A stretch of 27,363 nt of DNA from Candidatus Zambryskiibacteriota bacterium (lineage in GTDB: Bacteria; Patescibacteriota; Minisyncoccia; Phycocordibacterales; Zambryskibacteraceae). Within the stretch, counting starts at the first letter, position 1, and each line of letters starts with the position of its first letter. Below the pieces are notes generated by a model. That model had not been told where the DNA came from. It searched no databases and worked only from the letters and a program-made list of their open reading frames with translations. A program made the position numbers and the translations under genes. This document shows positions 21,166 through 27,363 of the stretch, piece by piece. The stretch is from positions 1 through 27,363 of the forward strand of contig JANLIM010000031.1 of the NCBI GenBank assembly GCA_024654145.1. The letters are read 5' to 3'.

Positions 21166-21693
21166 CTAAAAGAACCTAAATTTGAATGTTTTAAAGTTAA
21201 AAGCTCCAAAAGCTTCCCCCTTTATCTCCCATAAGTCTATTGGTCCAAGCTCCCGAGAATCAATACTTACCTCTCTATTATCTCCAAGCGCAAAATACTC
21301 TCTAGGATCCAGTTTAATAAGCGTGATACCTACAGAAGGTGTTGAGGTGCCCGTCAAGTACCCTTCGGAAAGAATTACTCCCTCTTCGAGCCTCGTGGCC
21401 CTTATAACTATCGCACCCTTTTCTATAGCAAACCTTTCTCCCGGCATACCGATGATCCTCTTAACGACCTTCTCTCTTCTGGGTGCTCGGGAATTAGCTA
21501 CGACTATATCTCCCCGCTCTGGTTCGCTGTTCCAGTACGCGAATTTGTTGATGAAAACGTAATCACCAGAATGAATTGTCGGTTCCATAGAATCTCCGAT
21601 TACAATGAGCCCTTCTATAAAAAAGGTTTTGATCACAACTGAAACTATGAAGGCTACAATAAGTACCGATAGTAATTTTGTTTTAAATGTCAT
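21166..21693 (-). CDS. lepB: Signal peptidase I
   Basis: A 175-residue membrane-bound serine protease that removes signal peptides. One N-terminal membrane helix spans about 7-27. The catalytic Ser35 is in 'IGDSMEPTI' and the catalytic Lys78 is in 'EKVVKRIIGMPGE'. The later boxes 'EYFALGDNREVSIDSRELGPI' are present. Its ATG lies 4 nt after the stop of the 1585-aa surface protein gene, so the two are surely co-transcribed. No Shine-Dalgarno sequence is seen (the mRNA reads CCTCCCC), so translational coupling is likely. Placement between two huge exported proteins suggests this copy serves them, although both have membrane anchors rather than plain signal peptides. It may also be the general enzyme. 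Confidence 0.95.
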   Translation of the reverse strand: MTFKTKLLSVLIVAFIVSVVIKTFFIEGLIVIGDSMEPTIHSGDYVFINKFAYWNSEPERGDIVVANSRAPRREKVVKRIIGMPGERFAIEKGAIVIRATRLEEGVILSEGYLTGTSTPSVGITLIKLDPREYFALGDNREVSIDSRELGPIDLWEIKGEAFGAFNFKTFKFRFF

Positions 21694-21697
21694 TTTA

Positions 21698-24600
21698 TTA
21701 AGGGGAGGTTTCTACAGTAGTCTCGGTGGCTTGCGGTGAGGCTTCTTGTTCCGAGCTTGTCGAGGAAGTCGAATCCGGAGCAGGTTCCTCAGGGGGAGGT
21801 GAGGATTCTGCTGGAGGAGGTTCGGTTGTGGTAGTGGTTTCTGTTGGTGCTGGTTCGGTGGTAGTGGCGCTAGTAGTTGTGGTTGCTGTGGTGGTTGCCG
21901 ATTCGGTTGTGGTAGATGTTGAGTCTGTTGAAGAATCAGTCTGCCCCGTACCAGAGCTTGGCTCTTGGTTCGGGGTAGCTGAACTACTTGAGTCAGTGTT
22001 CGAGCTCGTTCCCGACCCAGACAAGAGAGCTTTCAATTGCTCCTCTGTCACGCAAGTTTCGTTAATGCAGAGCTTGTCTTTGGCGCGGAAAGTGCCGGCG
22101 ATCATTTCGCCGATGCCATTCGCCGCGTCAGCAAGCTTAGCCACCACCGCATCCCAGATGTCGGCGAAGAGGGAGGAGAGTGAGAAGTCCCCTTCCGGCC
22201 CTTCGATCTTGAGGTCAAGCTCTTGAATGGCGTTAACCAAATACGGCATGATAAATTCAGTCTTTAAAGAAAGCATCCCGGATTTTTCGTTGATAGTTAC
22301 AGCCGAAGGAATGATCTCTTGAACATCCTGAGCGATGAAGCCGATATTATTTTTCTCTCCCACAATATAATCAAACGTCGCGGGCTTTAATTGTCTGATA
22401 ATCGTTAAGGCCCCAGTACCATCTAAGTATTGAATGTTTTCCTTTAGTCGGCGGTCCGAGGCGTAATTCCATGCCGCTTGGTTGGTAAAGCCGTAACCGT
22501 CACTGCGGATATAGAACTCATCAACGGAATTACTATTAATGATACCAATGCCGTAAGTGGCAGAAGTTGCTCCCGCGCTTTTTATAAGCACTTTGTTGCT
22601 GCCATTCCCTGGGTCTACGCCAATGCCGACGTTGCCGGTGCTTCCTATGGTCATGCGTGCGCTCGGTGTGGCAGTATCAGTAGAGGTTGTTAAGAATTGC
22701 ACATACGAGGATTTATCACTTGCGGTGCCCATTTGGATTCCCGCTACGCCAAAGCTTGCATTTGAACGTGTCGCCCAACTTGAACTACCACTTGATATAT
22801 CACGTCCATTAACTGAGAGGGTCGCAAGCGCATTGCCACCATCATAGCTATTAGTCCAGAAGGTCGGCACTGACGAGTAGCGAACCTCAATAGCTTTTAC
22901 AACACTATCATTACTACCGATTTGAAGTTGGACTTCCGGCCCCGTCGTCCCGATGCCGACGTTGCCGCTTTCTCCAAGAACTGTCATCCGAGCAACTAAC
23001 GTTGTTCCACCAGTGTCTTTGCTTGCGAAAATAAGACTTCCCGGAGCCGCTGCTGCCGTCGCAAAGACCATTGTTGTATTGTTTGACAAAGAGAATCTAT
23101 CCAAATAAATACCACCCTTTGTCCCAGCTAATTCTCCAGAGCTATTATCGTTATACCATAATAATTTAGCACCTGAAGACCCATAGCCACCGCCTAAGTC
23201 TAATCTAGCAATCGGATTCGTCGTCCCGATGCCGACGTTGCCTGCGCTTGTGATTCTCATTCGCTCGCCTGAAGCGCTATTCAGGAGCGTACTGAAGGCC
23301 AGATATCCGTCTCTGGTAGCGTCGGTGGTCGTCCATTCCAGTTCTTTGCCGAAGAGCACAGAGCCAGCTACGTTGGTTACAGCAGAACCTGTGATGCCCA
23401 GGTCGCCATTCAATTGCACAGTAGCGGCCGCGGCAGCACTGCTATTTTGAATCGCCGCCGCCGCCAGTGCAGTGGCCGAAGAGCCAACCACATGAAGCAA
23501 GTAACCTGGCCCCGTCGTCCCGATGCCGACGTTGCCTGTAGAACTAATGTACATACTGCTAGAGGGAGAACCCGATCCGGCATTATGTCTTTGGAAGTTT
23601 ATTGCTCCTGACGCACCTCCCCCCTCTACAATAGATAGAATATTTAACTCTCCTCCATTTTGATTGATAAGGCTGTACTGAGCATTCACTGTTCCTCTAT
23701 TTATTTTTATACCTTCGGAGAAAATAGTCCCACCTGAACCAGAGGCTAGAGTGAGCCATGCAGAGGGTGTCGTCGTCCCAATCCCCACATTCCCTCCTGC
23801 AATAACATTCAACCCTTGAGTGCCTCCAACTGAGAGTAGTGAGGAGAAGAGGTTTGTTGAACTTGCGGTGGCGGAGAAGAAGTTGGTGGTGGTGGCGTTG
23901 GTTGTTGTGCTATTACCAGTTACTAGAAGATTGCCAGATACTTCAAGCTTCTCTGATGGATTAGTTGTCCCGATACCGACGTTGCCTGAAACTATAAGTC
24001 CATTGCTTGGTGCTGCACTTACTCCAGCATATGTGCCGACAGCCACAGCGCCGTTTACATCGAGTGCGTTCCTAGGATTGGTGGTTGCGATACCCACAAT
24101 ACCGCCATTTGGAGCTCCAGCGGTAGTACTACTAATCATTACTCTTGAAGCTCCATCAGAATTTTTGAAATGATACCCGGTGTATCCACTCTGATTTCCT
24201 TGGAATTCAAGTTCGCCACTTGTTCCATTACGATACATTATGTAGCCGTTACCCCCAGCTGATGACTCAATACGTAAGTCGCCTACCACTTGTAATTTAC
24301 TAGTGGGGTTTGTGATGCCGATACCCACAATTCCACCAGCCGTAACATTCAAAGCAGTGCCCCCAACGGAGAGTAGTGAGGAGAATAGATTAGTTGAAGA
24401 TGCGGTGGCGGAGAAGAAGTTGGTGGTGGTAGCAGAAGTGCCTGTAGCGTTAACGAACGTAAAGTTCTGTAGAGTAGTAGATCCGGTTAGGAGAAGGTTG
24501 CCTAATGTACCAGAGCCAAGGGTAAGTGTTCCTATATTGCCTGTGGTGGTGAAGAGATTAGTAGAAGATGCAGTGGTAGAAAAGAAGTTGGTGGTAGTAG

Positions 24601-26455
24601 CGTTGGTAGTAGTCGAACGAGTGGCAATAACATCAGTTAAGCCAAGAAGGGTTGTGAGATTGGGGAGAGTGGTGGTAGCAGAGAGGCGGTTATCGAAGAG
24701 ACCGTTGAAGGTTGTGGTATAGACTCCGTTTGTAACGGTGCCTGCATTTCCAGAGATTGAACCAGTGATGAGAGAGCTAAATACGTTGTTGCCAGAGAAA
24801 GTGTTGCCTGTATAAAGTTTAGGGATAGTGGTAGAAGCATGGATATAAGAATTAACACGAGCGTCAGTGTAGAAAAGGTTCGTTGATTCTGTGAGGTTTG
24901 CGGTGTTAGAGAAAAGATTTGATGCATACAGATTGGTTGATGATGCTGTGGTGGAGAAGAAAGAGGTGGTAGTAGCTGATGTTCCAGTAGCATTGGTAAA
25001 GGTGAAATTCTGGAGAGTGGTGGAGGCAAGGGCGAGGAATTGAGCATTAGCAGTGATGGTATCGCTTGAGGCGTCACCTAGTGTCGCATTATCCTGCACT
25101 GTCATACTGCCAGCGATAGTGGTAGCACCCTGGGAAGTTGAGCCGGCTAGTACCAAGTTGTTGGCGTAAACATCTCCCTCGGCATCTACCAAGAACTTCA
25201 CCGCTCCTCCCACTGCTGCAGCGAAGATGTTGGTGTCAGGTGCAGCTGATGCAGGGTTTATATAGATAGTGGCATCACTAGCGTTTGAAGTTCCAGATGG
25301 CCAGGAGGGAGAGAAGACGTGAGCGAGGGTGGGGACTCTGGTAGAAAGAAGTTGGCCCACGGTTACCGTATCTCCACCCACAGTGAGAGAGCCTGAGACT
25401 GTGGCGTTACCGGAGACAGTGAGGGCACCTCCAGAAGCTGAGGTGAAGAAAAGACTGGTTGAGCTTGCTGTGGTAGAGAAGAAGTTAGTTGTGGTAGCTG
25501 ATGTTCCCGTAGCAATGGTGAAAGTGAGGTTACTGCCTGAGAGGGTGCTGAAGGCTCCAGTTGAGTTTGAAATACTAGCACCAGTGAGAGTAGAGTCGGT
25601 GAAATCTCCTCCGTTTAAGATATTGGTAATACTGTTGGAGACGCGAGAGGCATCTCTGTCACTCTGGATCCTCACAGCTGGATGGGTGTCTGCTAGGAGA
25701 ATTTCCTCACGGAGGATGGTTGGATTGTATGTGTAGTTATAGACGATATCAGCAGGATCCGAAGGACCGGATAAATAAACTGTTGGTGGCCGATCGTCGG
25801 TTGCAAGTCTTTGATCTACGTAAGAATACAATTCACTTTTCAAATCAGCTTTAAACCAATCCCAATTGCCGGGGCTTGGGGAGGAGATAGCTCTAGGTTC
25901 ATCGTCTTTGTATGCAGGAAGAACAGCTAGCTGTGGTTCGTCCTTATTGAAAAAAGTTTTGAGGAAGGAAAAAGAATCGGAAATTATTCCCGCAAATGAA
26001 CTTAGAGAAACACCTGCAAGTTGCGAAATGCTTTCCGATCCTGCCTCCACATTTTGTTCAATGCTTCGTGCCACTGGGGGAGACGATAATTCCAACACGG
26101 TAAAGGCTCCAGTCAGGATAGCTAAGAGCGCAAAGGAAGCTACAGAAAATTCTCTTACAAGTTTTCTTGTCAGAACAGGTGACACTATGGGAACTTTTTT
26201 CGAAAGTTGAGGCAACCCAGACCGCTCCACTGGTATATAAGAAAAATTACCCTTTCGAGGCTTACCCAATTGCCTAACCTTCTTGTGTTCTACAAGAGCT
26301 TCAAAGTCCACATACCAAGTTCTACCGATAAGTTTGCTTGGAATTTTTCCAGAGCGACTGAGTTGGCCAATATAGTCAGAGGCGTAACCAATTTTTTCTG
26401 AAGCTCGGCTTGCCGAGATATATTCTTTTCCGTTGCTAAATATAGGGATTGTCAC
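21698..26455 (-). CDS. Giant surface protein paralogue: HTH-like domain, one TM helix, tail-fibre repeats, peptidase S74
   Basis: A 1585-residue protein with the same plan as the 1948-aa protein. HTH-like domain 11-60 ('YISASRASEKIGYASDYIGQLSRSGKIPSKLIGRTWYVDFEALVEHK'), membrane helix about 103-125, and an outer stalk. Then come 'TSATTTNFFSTTASSTNLF' units and eight 'GNVGIGTT-P' units. The S74 domain starts at 'SDRRLKENI' (Ser1333, Lys1338). 'KLCINETCVTEEQL' and a Thr/Ser/Glu/Pro tail ending SPQATETTVETSP follow. The start codon is GTG, with TATAAT 8 nt upstream, so translation probably begins at or near the mRNA 5' end. Cleavage before Ser1333 would free a fragment of 253 residues. A block of about 130 residues ('ANLTES-NLFYTD' to 'TTTNFF') is shared almost unchanged with the 1948-aa protein. 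It is first in an operon with lepB. Confidence 0.9.
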   Translation of the reverse strand: MTIPIFSNGKEYISASRASEKIGYASDYIGQLSRSGKIPSKLIGRTWYVDFEALVEHKKVRQLGKPRKGNFSYIPVERSGLPQLSKKVPIVSPVLTRKLVREFSVASFALLAILTGAFTVLELSSPPVARSIEQNVEAGSESISQLAGVSLSSFAGIISDSFSFLKTFFNKDEPQLAVLPAYKDDEPRAISSPSPGNWDWFKADLKSELYSYVDQRLATDDRPPTVYLSGPSDPADIVYNYTYNPTILREEILLADTHPAVRIQSDRDASRVSNSITNILNGGDFTDSTLTGASISNSTGAFSTLSGSNLTFTIATGTSATTTNFFSTTASSTSLFFTSASGGALTVSGNATVSGSLTVGGDTVTVGQLLSTRVPTLAHVFSPSWPSGTSNASDATIYINPASAAPDTNIFAAAVGGAVKFLVDAEGDVYANNLVLAGSTSQGATTIAGSMTVQDNATLGDASSDTITANAQFLALASTTLQNFTFTNATGTSATTTSFFSTTASSTNLYASNLFSNTANLTESTNLFYTDARVNSYIHASTTIPKLYTGNTFSGNNVFSSLITGSISGNAGTVTNGVYTTTFNGLFDNRLSATTTLPNLTTLLGLTDVIATRSTTTNATTTNFFSTTASSTNLFTTTGNIGTLTLGSGTLGNLLLTGSTTLQNFTFVNATGTSATTTNFFSATASSTNLFSSLLSVGGTALNVTAGGIVGIGITNPTSKLQVVGDLRIESSAGGNGYIMYRNGTSGELEFQGNQSGYTGYHFKNSDGASRVMISSTTAGAPNGGIVGIATTNPRNALDVNGAVAVGTYAGVSAAPSNGLIVSGNVGIGTTNPSEKLEVSGNLLVTGNSTTTNATTTNFFSATASSTNLFSSLLSVGGTQGLNVIAGGNVGIGTTTPSAWLTLASGSGGTIFSEGIKINRGTVNAQYSLINQNGGELNILSIVEGGGASGAINFQRHNAGSGSPSSSMYISSTGNVGIGTTGPGYLLHVVGSSATALAAAAIQNSSAAAAATVQLNGDLGITGSAVTNVAGSVLFGKELEWTTTDATRDGYLAFSTLLNSASGERMRITSAGNVGIGTTNPIARLDLGGGYGSSGAKLLWYNDNSSGELAGTKGGIYLDRFSLSNNTTMVFATAAAAPGSLIFASKDTGGTTLVARMTVLGESGNVGIGTTGPEVQLQIGSNDSVVKAIEVRYSSVPTFWTNSYDGGNALATLSVNGRDISSGSSSWATRSNASFGVAGIQMGTASDKSSYVQFLTTSTDTATPSARMTIGSTGNVGIGVDPGNGSNKVLIKSAGATSATYGIGIINSNSVDEFYIRSDGYGFTNQAAWNYASDRRLKENIQYLDGTGALTIIRQLKPATFDYIVGEKNNIGFIAQDVQEIIPSAVTINEKSGMLSLKTEFIMPYLVNAIQELDLKIEGPEGDFSLSSLFADIWDAVVAKLADAANGIGEMIAGTFRAKDKLCINETCVTEEQLKALLSGSGTSSNTDSSSSATPNQEPSSGTGQTDSSTDSTSTTTESATTTATTTTSATTTEPAPTETTTTTEPPPAESSPPPEEPAPDSTSSTSSEQEASPQATETTVETSP

Positions 26456-26463
26456 TATCTATA

Positions 26464-26469
26464 ATTATA
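26464..26469 (-). promoter_or_regulatory. -10 box of the 1585-aa gene and lepB operon
   Basis: Minus-strand TATAAT ends 8 nt before the GTG start, giving a leaderless or nearly leaderless message with a GTG initiator. TATAGAT within the gap is a weaker alternative. Confidence 0.55.
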
Positions 26470-26742
26470 AATCTCGGCAGTGGAAAAAGCTGTGTATAGA
26501 CAGTGAATTAATGTGGATAACTATTACTGAGCAAATTTCTAATTTTTAATTCCTAATTTCTAAACAAGCTCTAATGTTTGAAAATTGATACATTTGAGCT
26601 CAAATTGAGAATTGATTGAAACTTAAAAAGTAGAAATTGAAAACTTAACTTCCCCCTTATCCCCACTACACCTTGATAGATAATACAAATAGTTATAATC
26701 TTAAGTAGTAGAGATTATTAACCTTTATCCAAGTTTTAAGAT
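26470..26742. repeat. AT-rich spacer with heptanucleotide array and palindrome
   Basis: No gene is seen here. AATTTCT, AATTTTT, AATTCCT, AATTTCT (26534-26561) are four consecutive 7-nt units. ATTTGAGCTCAAAT (26592-26605) is a perfect palindrome. Inverted-sense text GAGAATT...GAAATTG lies at about 26607-26640. TGTGGATAA (26512-26520) matches a DnaA box on the minus strand, and TTATCCCCA (26657-26665) is one base off. The promoter of the HTH gene is at the right end. Confidence 0.6.
26673..26699 (+). promoter_or_regulatory. Promoter of the small HTH gene
   Basis: TTGATA (26673-26678) and TATAAT (26694-26699) with a 15-nt spacer, slightly short. The start would fall near 26706, giving a 5' leader of about 37 nt. 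No Shine-Dalgarno sequence is seen before the ATG. Confidence 0.5.
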
Positions 26743-26982
26743 ATGAAAGAAATATACTTTTCTATAAAGGAGGCTGCAGAGATTTTAGGTGTATCTCCCC
26801 TTACTCTTAGGAATTGGGACAAATCGGGCAAGTTTAAGGCAAACAGGCATCCTATGAATAATTATCGTGTATATAAGCTCTCGGCGTTAGAACACATTAT
26901 TTCTGACATTGAAAGTGGTACAGACAAGAGTAATGCGCGAAGACAAATAAAGAAACTAGCTATTAAGCATCTCGAGGATTAG
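26743..26982 (+). CDS. Small MerR/HTH_17-type DNA-binding protein
   Basis: A 79-residue protein. 'YFSIKEAAEILGVSPLTLRNWDKSGKFKANRHPMNNYRVYKLSALEHII' is a MerR-like winged HTH: helix-turn-helix in 'AAEILGVSPLTLRNW', then the wing with R-x-x-N-x-Y-R-x-Y. It lacks the coiled-coil and effector domains of full MerR regulators. A basic C-terminal helix (RRQIKKLAIKH) follows. It may be a stand-alone regulator, or the DNA-targeting part of a modification or recombination system as in many short HTH_17 proteins. Its N-terminal fold is related in type to the HTH-like starts of the two giant proteins next door. The 3' end overlaps gatB by 27 nt on the opposite strand. Confidence 0.85.
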   Translation: MKEIYFSIKEAAEILGVSPLTLRNWDKSGKFKANRHPMNNYRVYKLSALEHIISDIESGTDKSNARRQIKKLAIKHLED

Positions 26983-27363
26983 TTCCTGAGTGAGTGTAGG
27001 ATTCGCGCGACCACCTGATTTCTTAATTACCTGACCAACAAGAAAAGGCACTGGGGCGCCACTCTTATTTTCCTTCAAGATTTCTTCAACTATTTTTCTT
27101 ACCTCTTCCCTATCATTTATCTGTATCCAATTTTTCTCTTCCGCAATTGTTCTTGGATGAATCTCTCTCCCGGAGACATTCATACCATCGGTTTCAATAA
27201 TTTTTAAAATATCTTTTGCTGCACGAGAAGAAATTAAATTTTCTTTAATCATGTTAAGAACTTCAATAAATGATTCCTTAGAAATTGGATTCTTGAGATC
27301 TGTAGTTATGTAGTTGGATGCGAGTTGTACAAGCTCCTTATCTTTAAGTGCGTTAGCAACCTC
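26956..27363 (-). CDS. gatB: Asp/Glu-tRNA amidotransferase subunit B, C-terminal part
   Basis: 135 C-terminal residues are present; the N-terminal part lies past the right edge, and the frame is open to base 27363. 'ELVQLASNYITTDL', 'ISKESFIEVLNMIKENLISSRAAKDILKIIETDG', 'REEVRKIVEEILKENKSGAPVPFLVGQVIKKSGGRANPTLTQELILEML' match the YqeY-like tail of GatB. That tail binds tRNA in the GatCAB complex, which makes Gln-tRNA-Gln or Asn-tRNA-Asn by transamidation. 'F-L-V-G-Q-V-x-K-x-S-x-G-x-A-N-P' is the typical closing motif. It converges on and overlaps the HTH gene. Confidence 0.95.
   Translation of the reverse strand, partial: EVANALKDKELVQLASNYITTDLKNPISKESFIEVLNMIKENLISSRAAKDILKIIETDGMNVSGREIHPRTIAEEKNWIQINDREEVRKIVEEILKENKSGAPVPFLVGQVIKKSGGRANPTLTQELILEMLNS

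Noticed and set aside
26512..26520. Perfect DnaA box (TGTGGATAA) plus TTATCCCCA nearby as a replication origin
   Set aside because: One perfect 9-mer in 27 kb on two strands is near chance. No box cluster, dnaA or dnaN gene is present.

Overview
The window looks like accessory and core DNA from a member of the Candidate Phyla Radiation (Patescibacteria, most like Parcubacteria). This is inferred from gene content and style, not from a search. The supporting signs are a shortened valyl-tRNA synthetase, tRNAs without encoded CCA, many genes with a TATAAT-like box only 6-10 nt before the start codon (leaderless transcripts), very large surface proteins ending in peptidase S74 domains, and short palindromes inserted in frame inside housekeeping genes. 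The standard genetic code fits: TAA, TAG and TGA all serve as stops.

Layout. 1-689 (-) is the N-terminal part of a secreted protein with near-identical 99-residue Ig-like repeats. It is divergent from valS (978-3086), which overlaps a PrsW-type membrane protease gene. Next come an Hsp20 chaperone gene, tRNA-Arg(CCU) on the minus strand, a small membrane protein gene and tRNA-Phe(GAA). 4831-5619 is a REP/RAYT unit: a Y1 (HUH) transposase gene with inverted copies of its own palindrome, one of which contains the gene's stop codon. 5628-6452 holds a glutaredoxin gene, an FtsB/DivIC-like gene and a divergent 34-residue membrane protein gene sharing one bidirectional promoter. 6550-12954 (all -) holds lepA, a GxxExxY-family gene, murJ and an O-antigen-ligase-like/TPR membrane protein gene. 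13024-13523 (+) is the RNase P RNA with a strong promoter and terminator. 13604-14033 is a hicBA toxin-antitoxin pair. 14084-15060 holds an orphan S74-protein tail, a NYN-domain nuclease gene and a candidate structured ncRNA. 15069-26455 (all -) is dominated by two paralogous giant surface proteins (1948 and 1585 aa) with a signal peptidase I gene between them. 26743-27363 holds a small MerR-type HTH gene converging on the 3' end of gatB.

The two giant proteins share one plan: a short N-terminal HTH-like domain, one transmembrane helix, long beta-rich repeats typical of phage tail fibres, a peptidase S74 auto-cleaving chaperone domain with Ser and Lys intact, a conserved two-Cys motif and a Thr/Glu/Pro-rich tail. 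A DNA-binding-like domain inside the cell joined to an auto-processed fibre outside suggests surface display or surface-to-gene signalling. That role is inference.

The most unusual structural signal is a family of fold-back elements built from degenerate 7-nt units (forward units, then inverted units, then a short perfect palindrome). Copies lie in frame in lepA, inside the RNase P RNA, and between genes. AT-rich relatives lie in frame in the first giant gene and upstream of the second. Separate palindrome families also lie inside murJ, lepA and the end of valS.
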